Of a stretch of DNA of 64,000 nucleotides, positions 1-8,866 are shown one piece after another. Where the stretch lies: positions 62,001-126,000 of the forward strand of contig NZ_QRCB01000001.1 of the NCBI RefSeq assembly GCF_009833095.1. The letters run 5' to 3'. Each line of letters opens with the position of its first letter. The first letter of the stretch is position 1. The DNA is from Nitrosomonas sp. JL21 (GTDB lineage Bacteria; Pseudomonadota; Gammaproteobacteria; Burkholderiales; Nitrosomonadaceae). The position numbers were made by a program, and so were the translations under genes. The notes under the pieces are model-generated. The model searched no databases, had not been told where the DNA came from, and saw only the letters and a list, made by a program, of their open reading frames with translations.

Positions 1-1545
1 CCGTTCAATACGAAGCCAACCAAGGGCGGCGATGATGTCACCCTGACCACACCCGGTTTATACGTATTCACATGCAGCATCCATCCCTACATGTTCGGTG
101 CAGTCATTGTCGACGATCCCAATACTCAGGGACTGGATCTCGGCTCATCGATCAGCTTGATCAATGGAATCAAAGTTCCTACCAGCAGTGACTTGGCCAC
201 GCGTTTGCTGCGGACTTTCTTTATCGCAACTAATCCGCAGAACTGGCAAAACTATGCCAGCAACAAACCCTGGCATATCACTTATCCGGACGTGAATGTG
301 CGCGTGGACGCCGGTGTCGTTAATCTGCCCGAGGTATTGAACGCTCGCTATGGCAATAATATTGCTCTAGCTCCACTGAAAAACCCCGCCACCCCAGCAG
401 TTGGTGAAATTTGGGTAGCCACGCAGTTTGAAACGACGGCCAATAAAGACAAACCTGGCACCGTGTCGGCGATCAACGGTGCTTCGTGGCAAGTCACGCG
501 CAAAGTGGCCTTGCCGTCTATCGACATGAACAATCCTCACAATATGTGGACTGATCGTAATCAAAATGTCATTTACGTGACGCAATGGTTCGACAAGAAA
601 TTGACGGTCTATGATCGCAACACCGGCGCTCTTATTCGCAACGTCTCAGTCGGCGAAGCTCCGGCGCACGTGATGACTCTCACCGATTCCGACCGGCTGC
701 ATATCACCAATAATGGCGATACCCGGGCAGACTCGGTGATGGAATTGTCGCCCCTGGCCACCAATGTACTGCGCCGGATCAATATTGGACGAGGCAATGC
801 GCATGCTCACTGGATGAGTCATGACGGTAAGACCATGGTGACGCCCAACGTGCTCTCAGGTGACTCCACACAATACAATTTTCACAGCAACTCGATTGAC
901 GCCATCACCAAAGTCAGCGGCCCGCTCAGTCATCCGCTGGCGACAGGCATGATGCCCGATGCGAGCAAATACTATGTGGCCAATCTGCTCGACAGCACCA
1001 TTGCTGTTGTCAATATGGATACGCACAAGGTTGTCAAACACATCAATTTGATTAAGAATTATAATCCTGTCACCGGTGCCGTTACCGGACCTGTCGGTGC
1101 ACTGCCGATTCAGACGCCGGTCTCGCCGGATGGCAAGAATATGGTCACCGCCAATACCCTGACGGGAACGATTACTGTGGTGGATACCGACACCGACACT
1201 CTGGTTGCAATGTTGCCCTGCGACCCTGGTTGTCATGGCGTGCAGTATGGCGCAAAACGCGGAGGTGGGTATTATGCGTACGTTTCCAGTAAATTTTCTA
1301 ATCGGATGCTGGTGGTCGATCCCGATCCGAACAATGACGGCAATCCGGCTGATGCCAAAATTGTCGGCTCAGTAGGATTGTTCTCAAAAGCATCGACAGC
1401 GGCGGATGACACCGTCAGTGGTAACGCAGGAATGGGTGGACAAGGTATACTCCCGATTCCAGTCGTCTATAATGGTTGGGTTCAGAATCTTCCTGCTGCC
1501 TGGGGGAATCAACTGACCCCAGCGCAACGTAATCCTATCCAATAA
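1..1545 (+). CDS. Cupredoxin / YVTN-type beta-propeller protein, 5' end outside the window
   Basis: The reading frame is open from the first base, so the true start lies upstream. The first ~35 residues are the end of a cupredoxin fold with a plastocyanin-like ligand cluster, C-S-I-H-P-Y-M (Cys, His and Met of a type 1 copper site). After a linker of ~90 residues comes a beta-propeller of repeated blades with 'VVDTDTDTL'- and 'VVNMDTHKV'-type YVTN strands. His residues recur at blade edges (PHNM, PAHVM, AHAHW, GCHGV). By family the protein should be periplasmic or secreted and carry copper. The His pattern recalls nitrous-oxide reductase or cytochrome d1 propellers, but the domain order is reversed relative to nitrous-oxide reductase, and a catalytic role is inference only. 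A stem-loop follows at 1605-1649. Confidence 0.75.
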   Translation, partial: PFNTKPTKGGDDVTLTTPGLYVFTCSIHPYMFGAVIVDDPNTQGLDLGSSISLINGIKVPTSSDLATRLLRTFFIATNPQNWQNYASNKPWHITYPDVNVRVDAGVVNLPEVLNARYGNNIALAPLKNPATPAVGEIWVATQFETTANKDKPGTVSAINGASWQVTRKVALPSIDMNNPHNMWTDRNQNVIYVTQWFDKKLTVYDRNTGALIRNVSVGEAPAHVMTLTDSDRLHITNNGDTRADSVMELSPLATNVLRRINIGRGNAHAHWMSHDGKTMVTPNVLSGDSTQYNFHSNSIDAITKVSGPLSHPLATGMMPDASKYYVANLLDSTIAVVNMDTHKVVKHINLIKNYNPVTGAVTGPVGALPIQTPVSPDGKNMVTANTLTGTITVVDTDTDTLVAMLPCDPGCHGVQYGAKRGGGYYAYVSSKFSNRMLVVDPDPNNDGNPADAKIVGSVGLFSKASTAADDTVSGNAGMGGQGILPIPVVYNGWVQNLPAAWGNQLTPAQRNPIQ

Positions 1546-1604
1546 TCCATTTTCAGATAGAATATAAACTGTTTGACCCCTGACTGAATGGATTGACAAC
1601 GAAC

Positions 1605-1649
1605 ATAAAGGGTGCTGAAAGGCGCTTGAGCTTGCTCGGCACCCTTTAT
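1605..1649 (+). terminator. Stem-loop after the cupredoxin/propeller gene, possible terminator
   Basis: A perfect 11-bp inverted repeat, ATAAAGGGTGC (1605-1615) and GCACCCTTTAT (1639-1649), encloses a 23-nt loop about 60 bases after the stop codon. The arms end in AT-rich sequence but no clean T-run follows, so termination is likely rather than certain. Confidence 0.45.
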
Positions 1650-1834
1650 TTAGGGAAGCTCTGAAAACGGTAGCCAGCGGCAGTCAGATCAGCAATCGGG
1701 TAAGAAAAGCGCAGCCAGAGGCTGTAAATGTAAATATAAGCCAATTGAGCCTGATTTCATGCATTATGACCTAGTCGCAGTAGTTTTCAGATTTCCTCAG
1801 CTTGACCTACTTGAACCTTTAACAGGAGAAAACT

Positions 1835-2725
1835 ATGAGTACAGTAAACGATGATTCATCCAACAGTAACAAACATTTTGAGTTCACGTTTGATGACAAT
1901 GGTGAGGTCACCGCTTTTTACGAGGTCGAAAACGACGTAAGAACACAGGAATCGATCGGCACTGATGATTTTTTTGAAGTCGATGGCACGACGATCACTC
2001 AAGTCAAATCAAGTTCCAATGACCCGGTGGAAATCGTCTATTCGGATCCCGAAGCGGATGGTACCTACGTCATCACGTCCGATTCCTCCAATACCGGCGG
2101 CGAGGACAACTCGAGCGGCGGCGGAAAAGGGTATAAATTTACCATCGATGCCGGTAACAATATTACAGCGGTGTTTGAAGTCAAGGATGGCGAAGAAAAA
2201 CCCTTGCCCATCGACGATGACGGTACCGAAACCTATACTGTAGGCGACAACAACACCGTAGTTCGCACTGATGAAGAAGTGGGCGTGGGTTCAGAAATTA
2301 CCGTTTACGACGATACTGATGGCGATAAAATTTACCATCGTCTCTCAGAGCAATGGGCCCCTGATTCACCGGGAGCTGGTCCATTCAAGATCGAGGAGCG
2401 CCTGGTCTATACTGGAACGGATGATAGTGAAAAAATCGCTGTCCGCGACGGCGAAGATTGCCATGGTGGGGGCGGCAAGGATGATTTTGTGCTTCGCGAA
2501 GCCGGCAATTTGCGCATTGCGGATTACAGCAGCAGCGATGACGGTCTGATCATATTCGATACCGGTCTTGGCTTGACCTCGAAAGAGGAAGTGCAAGGTT
2601 ATGTCACCGATCTGCACTATGAAGGTGACGATTTAGTGGTTGTCTTCGGTTCCGCGGCAACGGTCACGCTGGTTGGCGTGCCGTCCGATCAAATCAGTTG
2701 GGACAATGTTGACGTTCAAAGTTAA
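1835..2725 (+). CDS. Acidic duplicated protein with a possible type I secretion-like C-terminus
   Basis: The 296-residue protein is very rich in Asp, Glu, Gly and Ser and poor in Lys/Arg. It starts at an ATG after a good ribosome site (AGGAG). No signal peptide is visible. Two N-terminal stretches resemble each other: residues ~14-85 begin 'FEFTFDDNGEVTAFYEVE' and residues ~105-180 begin 'YKFTIDAGNNITAVFEVK', which indicates an internal duplication. The C-terminal ~90 residues (GTDDSEK...GGGGKDDFVL...DYSSSDDGLIIFDTG) look like the end of RTX-type proteins, where a glycine/aspartate-rich stretch precedes a beta-rich secretion signal. No complete RTX nonamer array is present and no type I exporter is nearby. 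Function unknown; calcium binding and export are inference. Confidence 0.7.
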   Translation: MSTVNDDSSNSNKHFEFTFDDNGEVTAFYEVENDVRTQESIGTDDFFEVDGTTITQVKSSSNDPVEIVYSDPEADGTYVITSDSSNTGGEDNSSGGGKGYKFTIDAGNNITAVFEVKDGEEKPLPIDDDGTETYTVGDNNTVVRTDEEVGVGSEITVYDDTDGDKIYHRLSEQWAPDSPGAGPFKIEERLVYTGTDDSEKIAVRDGEDCHGGGGKDDFVLREAGNLRIADYSSSDDGLIIFDTGLGLTSKEEVQGYVTDLHYEGDDLVVVFGSAATVTLVGVPSDQISWDNVDVQS

Positions 2726-2792
2726 ATCTAACAACGGCAGAGGGGGGGTAATTCCCCTCAAACTGCACGGCAATTCTCTTAATGTTGATAAT

Positions 2793-2834
2793 CCGTTAAA
2801 CAGATTAGGCAATTTCACTGTTTAACGGTTTTTT
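2793..2834 (+). terminator. Rho-independent terminator
   Basis: A perfect 11-bp stem, CCGTTAAACAG (2793-2803) and CTGTTTAACGG (2818-2828), with a 14-nt loop is followed directly by six T residues. It closes the transcript of the acidic protein upstream. Confidence 0.85.
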
Positions 2835-2971
2835 CAAAGCACATCAATGACGATGCATGGCTTCATTCTCGTTCCGATGGTTGAACTTTTCTGAGTCCGT
2901 ACATCCTTATAGTAACGAATCACAATAAACAGCAATTCTTCGTTTCATCCTACTCGTTAGGAAATTAAAAT

Positions 2972-4045
2972 ATGAATACTTCTCTGATTAATCAGGCGAA
3001 TCTACGGAATGGCAAGATTGCTTACAGCGCTCGAAATGTAACGCTCGAGTCGACTGCTTTACTGTTGCACGGAGATGATGTCATACCGAATAGCGGCGAT
3101 ATTGTTCTGGCACGGGTGACCAAGATCGGACAGCAAAATGAGTTGGAGCTGGCCAATGGCCGCCGTTCAGTGCTTTTTGTCGACGATGAGATCATCGCCT
3201 GCTATGGCGATTGCCATGCCCCGGATCAGTATGACGCGCAAGTGCCGACTGATCTGGAATCCTGTGATTTGGTTGCTGCTGGCGGGATTGCTTCGCTGAT
3301 CAATCACCGTCATGTCCATGCCAAGCCGTCGACTACGCTTCAGCCCATCGGCCTGTTGGCTGACAGTCACCAGCGCCGCATCAATTTGAAGGATAGTGCG
3401 CTACCCAAGGTTGTCAGCCTGTTCTCACGTCCTTACACCGTCGCTGTTGTCGGCACGTCGATGCATGCCGATAAAACCACGGTAGCGGCCAACATGATTC
3501 GCGGTCTCACCAACGCTGGCTATACCGTAGGCGCCGCCAAGATCACCGGAACGGCGTCAGGCAGCGACACTTGGCTGATGATCGATGCCGGCGCGCAAAT
3601 AGCGCTGGATATGATCGATGCCGGATTCCCGAGCACTTATCTGGCTTCGCCCGAGCAAGTGGAGGGCATCGTCGAGACATTGATGACGCATCTGTGTGTA
3701 GCTCGAGTCGACGCCATCGTGATTGACGTCGGTGATAGTCTGTTTCAGCGAGAAACGGCAGCACTGCTGGATTCCAAGATTTTTACAAAAACGGTCGATG
3801 GCATCATTCTCGCCGCGACTGATGCCATGAGCGCCGTCTCGGGCGTGGAAACGCTGGTGAGCAAGAAATTACCCATCATCGCCCTCGGCGGCCATTTGAT
3901 CGATTCTCCGCTGGCGGCCATGGAAACCGTCAGCGCCATCGGACTCCCGTTGTTAGATCGGGCGGCGCTCGGCTCATCCGGTATTGTCAATACATTGCAA
4001 ATCCCGTTGCAAGAAAATATCCATCACATCCAAGCCGCGGGTTGA
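2972..4045 (+). CDS. P-loop protein of the DUF1611 type
   Basis: The 357-residue protein resembles DUF1611-type P-loop proteins. The N-terminal ~140 residues form a small beta domain. The rest is an NTPase-like core beginning near residue 161 with G-T-S-M-H-A-D-K-T-T, followed by 'GAAKITGTASGSDTW' and 'DAIVIDVGDSLFQRE', both typical of the family. The Walker A motif is unusual: the Gly before the Lys is replaced by Asp. Start ATG at 2972, preceded by a weak AGGAAAT site. It stands alone, after a strong terminator, so no partner is indicated. Substrate unknown. No catalytic activity can be assigned, and the Asp may impair nucleotide binding. Confidence 0.7.
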   Translation: MNTSLINQANLRNGKIAYSARNVTLESTALLLHGDDVIPNSGDIVLARVTKIGQQNELELANGRRSVLFVDDEIIACYGDCHAPDQYDAQVPTDLESCDLVAAGGIASLINHRHVHAKPSTTLQPIGLLADSHQRRINLKDSALPKVVSLFSRPYTVAVVGTSMHADKTTVAANMIRGLTNAGYTVGAAKITGTASGSDTWLMIDAGAQIALDMIDAGFPSTYLASPEQVEGIVETLMTHLCVARVDAIVIDVGDSLFQRETAALLDSKIFTKTVDGIILAATDAMSAVSGVETLVSKKLPIIALGGHLIDSPLAAMETVSAIGLPLLDRAALGSSGIVNTLQIPLQENIHHIQAAG

Positions 4046-4288
4046 AGTAACTTATCGAAACCAATCGGCTTGATCATACGCCGTCGATAAATCACCTATT
4101 GCAGAGTTTATTCAGAGAGTTTTCTTCAGTATCGTTGCTATGCTCGTGTCTCGGCGTATGCCGATGCATGGAGGGCTCATTTTCTTGTTGACAAACCTCC
4201 GTTGGAATCCGGAATATATCGGCATTCGACTGAAGATCGAGTTATTTTTAGTCCTTAGTTACGCTAATTACAATATAAAAGGTGATCA

Positions 4289-5587
4289 TTGGAAGATATG
4301 CCGCTGCACCTCATGCTGATTGTGCTGGTGTTGTTGTTGATTTTATCAGGCTTTTTTTCCCTTTCCGAAACCAGCATGATGGCGATAAACCGGTATCGTC
4401 TGCGCCATCTGGCCAAACAAGGGCATCGCGGCGCTCGTTTGACGGTCAAGCTGCTCGAGAAGACTGATCGGTTGCTGGGTGTTATTCTGCTTGGCAACAA
4501 TCTGCTGAATACCGCATCGGCAACGCTGGTAGCCATTATTGTGGCGACACTGTTCGCAAACGATGATTTTGCGTTGTTCATCGGCACAGTGGCTGTCACT
4601 TTCGCCATCCTGATATTCAGTGAGATCACGCCGAAAGTCATCGCAGCCGCTTACCCTGAACGCATCGCGTTGGCAGCCAGCTATGTCCTTACGCCGCTGC
4701 TATTCATTTTTTATCCCATCGTCTGGTTCGTTAATTTATTTGTACGGGCATTGCTGGTGCTGTTCAGGTTGCAGCCTCAGGAGGGCGAGCTTGATCAAAA
4801 AATAAGCACGGAGGAACTGAAAACGCTGGTGTTGGAAGGCGGGCATTTCATTCAACACAAATATCAAAGCATGCTGTTGAATTTATTTGATCTCGAGACC
4901 ATCACGGTGGACGATGTGATCGTGCCGAGAAGTCAGGTCGAAGCGATCGATCTGGACGCGGACGATGATCTCATCGAATCGCAGTTACTGACTTGTCACC
5001 ACACGCGTTTGCCTATTTACCGCGAACGCATGGACAACATTGTCGGCATCGTGCATGTCCGCAAGGTGCTCAATCAAATGCAAAATGGAAAAATCACCGC
5101 GGCGACCCTCGAGAAAGTCATGCGCAAGCCTTATTTCATCCCATCCGGCACGCCACTCTTTACGCAGTTGCAACTGTTTCAGGAAAACCAGAAACGCGTC
5201 GGCTTGGTGGTTGATGAATATGGCGAATGGATGGGTCTGATCACGCTGGAGGACATCGTCGAAGAAATCATTGGTGAATTTACTACGCATGCGCCTACGC
5301 AAACAAGTGCTTTCCAGAAACAGGACGATGGCAGTATCATTGTCGAGGGCGGTACATTATTGCGGGAACTCAATCGCAAATTGAATGTTCAGTTTCCTCT
5401 GGATGGGCCTAAGACTTTGAATGGCCTTATTTTAGAGCATTTTGAAGATATTCCGGAGGCTGGGATCGGACTCAGTATCGCAGGTTGTCCGATGGAAATT
5501 ATTCAAACTAAGAATCGTGTGGTAAAAACCGTTAAAATCTTTCCGTCCTTGATGATCTCGGATACAAAACCAAAACCGACCGATTGA
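4289..5587 (+). CDS. CNNM/CorC (HlyC) family inner-membrane protein with CBS domains
   Basis: This is a typical DUF21-CBS-CorC_HlyC protein of 432 residues. Residues ~1-190 are the DUF21 membrane domain with three to four hydrophobic segments (LIVLVLLLILSGFFSLSE at the N-terminus). Residues ~205-330 are a CBS pair ('VDDVIVPRSQVEAID', 'LVVDEYGEWMGLITLEDI'), and residues ~345-425 the CorC/HlyC transporter-associated domain. Related proteins take part in magnesium/cobalt export or resistance; the ion is not shown here. The chosen start is TTG at 4289, four bases after AAAGGTG. An ATG at 4298 is an alternative. It appears to be a single-gene transcript followed by tRNA-Arg. Confidence 0.9.
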   Translation: MEDMPLHLMLIVLVLLLILSGFFSLSETSMMAINRYRLRHLAKQGHRGARLTVKLLEKTDRLLGVILLGNNLLNTASATLVAIIVATLFANDDFALFIGTVAVTFAILIFSEITPKVIAAAYPERIALAASYVLTPLLFIFYPIVWFVNLFVRALLVLFRLQPQEGELDQKISTEELKTLVLEGGHFIQHKYQSMLLNLFDLETITVDDVIVPRSQVEAIDLDADDDLIESQLLTCHHTRLPIYRERMDNIVGIVHVRKVLNQMQNGKITAATLEKVMRKPYFIPSGTPLFTQLQLFQENQKRVGLVVDEYGEWMGLITLEDIVEEIIGEFTTHAPTQTSAFQKQDDGSIIVEGGTLLRELNRKLNVQFPLDGPKTLNGLILEHFEDIPEAGIGLSIAGCPMEIIQTKNRVVKTVKIFPSLMISDTKPKPTD

Positions 5588-5706
5588 TCAGTTGTTTTTT
5601 CTGAAGCACAGAATAATTTGCCTGGTCTTCATCATCGTGGTTGGACGAGGAGAACAAAAGCGGTTATCCTGTCGCCCGGTCAGTCATTTGGACAATGATC
5701 ACCCGC

Positions 5707-5783
5707 GCGCCCATAGCTCAGCTGGATAGAGTACCGCCCTCCGAAGGCGGGGGTCGCACGTTCGAATCGTGTTGGGCGCGCCA
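5707..5783 (+). tRNA. tRNA-Arg (anticodon CCG)
   Basis: A 77-nt cloverleaf. The acceptor arms GCGCCCA (5707-5713) and TGGGCGC (5773-5779) pair, followed by the discriminator G and an encoded CCA. The anticodon loop is CTCCGAA, giving anticodon CCG, which reads CGG arginine codons. The T-arm contains TTCGAAT. Confidence 0.97.
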
Positions 5784-5846
5784 ATTAATCAAAAAAACCT
5801 TCAGGCTGATGTGATTCACAAATAAATTTTATTTGATTTTTGAGAC

Positions 5847-5859
5847 AACCGGTCGTATT
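5847..5859 (+). promoter_or_regulatory. Putative TetR-family operator before the regulator gene
   Basis: AACCGGTCGTATT ends nine bases before the TetR-type start codon. The same sequence occurs inverted at 6485-6498 before the next gene (AATACGACCGGTCA). A shared ACCGGTCGTATT core in front of both genes suggests the regulator binds both and controls itself and its neighbour. Confidence 0.6.
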
Positions 5860-5867
5860 ATGCCGAT

Positions 5868-6464
5868 ATGTCAAAACTCAACAAAAAAGACTCCAATCGG
5901 GAAAGCTTGCTGAATCAAGGGGTCACTTTTTTCATGCATCAAGGCTATCACGGTACCGGCCTGCAGGAGATTCTGAATGCAGTCAAGGTTCCGAAAGGTT
6001 CATTTTATAATTACTTTGAGAGTAAGGAAGAATTTGGGGCGGCGGTGATTCAGCACTATGTCGAGCCATTCATTTCGAAGTTATCGATGCATCTCCAACG
6101 ATCGGATTCGGATGCGCTCAGTGCCATCCGGCGTTATTTTGACGAGCTTGCTGTAGAACTTGAGGAAAACAAATTCAAAGGAGGTTGTCTGTTGGGCAAT
6201 CTTATGGGAGAAATTGGCAGCACCAGCGATGCATGTCAGCAATCCTTGCAATCGGCCATCAGGCGATATCGGGATGTATTGCAGTCCGGATTGGCCCAGG
6301 CGCAGAGGCAAGGATCGGTCAGGCTGGACAAATCAGCAGAAGAAATGGCTGATTTGCTGATCAATACGTGGCAAGGTGCGCTTTTGCGAATGCAAATAGA
6401 AAAATCATCTGCGCCGGTTAAGCAATGTTGTCACGATTTGTTGGATGATTTTTTTTTACGGTAA
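5868..6464 (+). CDS. TetR/AcrR family transcriptional regulator
   Basis: The 198-residue protein has a classic N-terminal TetR helix-turn-helix (residues ~12-60: 'GVTFFMHQGYHGTGLQEIL', then 'VPKGSFYNYFESKEEF'). Its C-terminal ligand domain contains 'FKGGCLLGNLMGEIG', as seen in NemR/AcuR-like regulators of reactive electrophiles; a Cys lies in that motif. It probably represses its own gene and the DUF4242/TPR genes downstream through the inverted ACCGGTCGTATT elements. The inducer is not shown; an electrophile or aldehyde is only a family-based guess. Confidence 0.9.
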   Translation: MSKLNKKDSNRESLLNQGVTFFMHQGYHGTGLQEILNAVKVPKGSFYNYFESKEEFGAAVIQHYVEPFISKLSMHLQRSDSDALSAIRRYFDELAVELEENKFKGGCLLGNLMGEIGSTSDACQQSLQSAIRRYRDVLQSGLAQAQRQGSVRLDKSAEEMADLLINTWQGALLRMQIEKSSAPVKQCCHDLLDDFFLR

Positions 6465-6484
6465 TTATTTTTTTGGTTTTTAAA

Positions 6485-6498
6485 AATACGACCGGTCA
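6485..6498 (-). promoter_or_regulatory. Second copy of the TetR-family operator, inverted
   Basis: AATACGACCGGTCA lies 28 bases before the DUF4242 gene start. Its reverse complement matches the element just before the TetR gene over 12 bases. The position between promoter region and ribosome site fits repression. Confidence 0.6.
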
Positions 6499-6526
6499 TT
6501 TTTAACTGAAAGTAAAGGAGAAAGAT

Positions 6527-6799
6527 ATGCCTAAATATATTATTGAACGTGAAATTCCTGGCGCAGGCTTGCTCACGCAACAAGATCTGCAGGTCATTTC
6601 ACAAAAATCATGCTCTATTCTCAACAGAATGGGGTCACACATCCAGTGGCTGGAAAGTTATGTGACCGATGATAAAGTGTATTGTCTCTACATTGCCCCT
6701 GACGAGGCCGCTATTCGAACGCACGCAGAACAGGGTGAATTTCCTGTGACACGCATTGCCCAAATCAAATCCGTAATTGATCCCGCCACGGCGGAATAG
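6527..6799 (+). CDS. DUF4242 family small protein
   Basis: The 90-residue protein begins 'MPKYIIEREIPGAG', the hallmark of the DUF4242 family. The family includes the nickel-binding protein SCO4226 of Streptomyces and has a ferredoxin-like fold. No signal peptide, so it should be cytoplasmic. A strong ribosome site (AAAGGAG) precedes the ATG. It follows the TetR regulator in the same direction, and an operator-like element in the gap suggests it is a regulated target. Metal binding is family knowledge and was not tested here; Cys28 and Cys52 are visible but their role is unknown. Confidence 0.8.
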   Translation: MPKYIIEREIPGAGLLTQQDLQVISQKSCSILNRMGSHIQWLESYVTDDKVYCLYIAPDEAAIRTHAEQGEFPVTRIAQIKSVIDPATAE

Positions 6800-6849
6800 A
6801 AGCGAAATTTCCGGACAACCTGATCATCAGCATTTTTTGGAGTAAGGTC

Positions 6850-8568
6850 ATGCAACCTCGAATTATTTTCTTTTCTTTTTTGATAGCGGCGCAGGTCGTT
6901 ATCAATCCATCCCAATCATCGGCCGCTTCTGAAATGGAAAGTGGCCAGCCTCACGTATCGGCAGCCAGCGCAGCACAGCAACCGGCGAGCAACGATCAGC
7001 CTGGCCCCCGACTGCAAAACCTGGGCAAGCACACATTTTCGGTCAGTACCCGCAATCCATTGGCGCAGCAATACGTCAATCAAGGGCTTAACCTCGCGTA
7101 TGGATTCAACCATGCCGAAGCGCGTCAGGCGTTCCGCGAAGCGGCCCGGTTGGATGCCGACCTCGCGATGGCTTATTGGGGGCAGGCGCTGGTGCTCGGC
7201 CCGAACATCAATGCAATGATGGAGCCCAACGAAGAACCTCGCGCACTTGAAATCCTGCAACAAGCCAAATCCCTGATGAGGCAAGCTTCCGAGAAGGAAC
7301 AGGCACTCATTCAGGCACTGGAGAAACGTTATTCCGGCAAGGCCGAGCATAGAACAACGAATGACAAAGCTTATGCAGCGGCAATGCGCGAAGTGCATCA
7401 GCGCTTTCCGGACGATCCGGACATTGCGATGCTCTATGTCGAATCCATGATGGATCTGCGACCGTGGGGTTATTGGATGGTTGATGGCGTGCCGTATGAA
7501 GGCACTGCCGAGATCGTTGCGCTTACCGAAGAGGTATTGCGGCGCCATCCGCAGCATCCGGGCGCTTTGCATATGTACATTCATCTGATCGAGCCGACGT
7601 CCACGCCGGAGCGCGCAGAAAAAGCGGCCGATACGCTGCTTGAGTTAATGCCGGGAGCCGGACACATGATCCATATGGCATCGCATATCTATCAACGTGT
7701 CGGCCGCTATGCCGATTCGATCAAAAGCAACCAACTGGCTATCGCGGCAGATGAAGCCTACATCGCGCAAGATCATGCTCACGGTTTATACCCAATGGTC
7801 TACTATCCGCACAATATTCACTTTCTCTGGTTTGCGGCGACTTTGGATGGACAAAGTAAGCTTGCAATAGAATCAGCAAAAGAAGCTGCCAGAAAAATTG
7901 ATGATGACGTGCTGAAAGCACTTCCATTGACGGCCATTTTCCGCGTGACGCCGTATTGGGCGCTGGCGAGGTTCGGTCATTGGAAAGAAATTCTTGACGC
8001 ACCGCCGCCGCCATCGATCAGTGCATTCTTGACCGGAAGTTGGCATTATGTGCGCGGCCTGGCATTCCTGGCCACGAAACAGTTGTCCCAAGCAGAGCAG
8101 GAACTCGCGGCACTACGTAAAATCATGCAGGATCCACAGTTGGATCATCCTTTGCTGTCGAAGAACACTACGCACACAGTGCTTCGCATCGCTCCGGAAG
8201 TTCTGGCGGGTGAAATTGCTGCTGCGCGGGGCCAATTCGATCAGGCCATTGCGTATCTTGAAAAAGCGGTTCGGCTGGAAGATGCGTTGGTTTATACCGA
8301 ACCGGCCGAATTTCATCAACCGCCACGGTTGTCGCTCGGTGCCATCCTGCTGGAATCGGGGCAGCCAGATCAGGCGGAAACAGTCTATTGGGAAGACTTG
8401 CGGCGGAACCGCAACAATGGTTGGGCGCTGTATGGCTTGGTGCAGGCGCTGCGCGCGCAAAAAAAGGATGATCAGGCAGCGCTCATTGAAGCCCGCTTCA
8501 AAAAAGCTTGGGAACGCGCAGACATTCCGTTGAATGCCTCACGCTTTGGACGTTTGGCAGAAAACTGA
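6850..8568 (+). CDS. Exported tetratricopeptide-repeat protein
   Basis: The 572-residue protein has an N-terminal Sec signal (hydrophobic residues ~5-20, then 'SQSSAASEM'). Many TPR-like helical pairs follow: residues ~70-105 'QQYVNQGLNLAYGFNHAEA', and later units around 245, 275 and 430-545. It belongs to a group of large periplasmic TPR proteins of unknown function. Such repeats usually serve as protein-binding scaffolds. It sits 50 bases after the DUF4242 gene, preceded by 'TTTGGAGTAAGGTC', and is probably co-transcribed and under the same TetR control. No catalytic domain is recognisable. Confidence 0.8.
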   Translation: MQPRIIFFSFLIAAQVVINPSQSSAASEMESGQPHVSAASAAQQPASNDQPGPRLQNLGKHTFSVSTRNPLAQQYVNQGLNLAYGFNHAEARQAFREAARLDADLAMAYWGQALVLGPNINAMMEPNEEPRALEILQQAKSLMRQASEKEQALIQALEKRYSGKAEHRTTNDKAYAAAMREVHQRFPDDPDIAMLYVESMMDLRPWGYWMVDGVPYEGTAEIVALTEEVLRRHPQHPGALHMYIHLIEPTSTPERAEKAADTLLELMPGAGHMIHMASHIYQRVGRYADSIKSNQLAIAADEAYIAQDHAHGLYPMVYYPHNIHFLWFAATLDGQSKLAIESAKEAARKIDDDVLKALPLTAIFRVTPYWALARFGHWKEILDAPPPPSISAFLTGSWHYVRGLAFLATKQLSQAEQELAALRKIMQDPQLDHPLLSKNTTHTVLRIAPEVLAGEIAAARGQFDQAIAYLEKAVRLEDALVYTEPAEFHQPPRLSLGAILLESGQPDQAETVYWEDLRRNRNNGWALYGLVQALRAQKKDDQAALIEARFKKAWERADIPLNASRFGRLAEN

Positions 8569-8608
8569 TCAGACCCTGTTAGGGAAATCCCTGGACATAA
8601 TAACAAGA

Positions 8609-8636
8609 GGGGTCACGCCAGAAATAGAGCGACCCC
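8609..8636 (+). other. Short stem-loop after the TPR gene
   Basis: GGGGTC (8609-8614) pairs with GACCCC (8631-8636) in the 298-base gap between the TPR gene and ribE. No T-run follows, so it may or may not be a terminator. I looked for an FMN riboswitch in this gap and found no conserved elements. Confidence 0.3.
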
Positions 8637-8866
8637 GCACACGCGTATAAAACACCCCATATTCAGCAATAAGCGTTGTGATCATCGTATTTCGGTATTT
8701 AAACTTGAGGAATTTTGGGAGTCAGCAGCATATATTCTCCACTACGTTTATAATGCCGATTATCGATGGACTGCATTATGAGTAGATCACTCAAGAACAG
8801 TATTCTTGATTTTCCGTGATGCCGATCCTGTTGTTCCGTCATCTCGAAAAGCTAGGAAATATCTGA

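Noticed and set aside
8569-8866. Possible FMN riboswitch before ribE
   Set aside because: None of the conserved FMN-element segments could be found in the gap.
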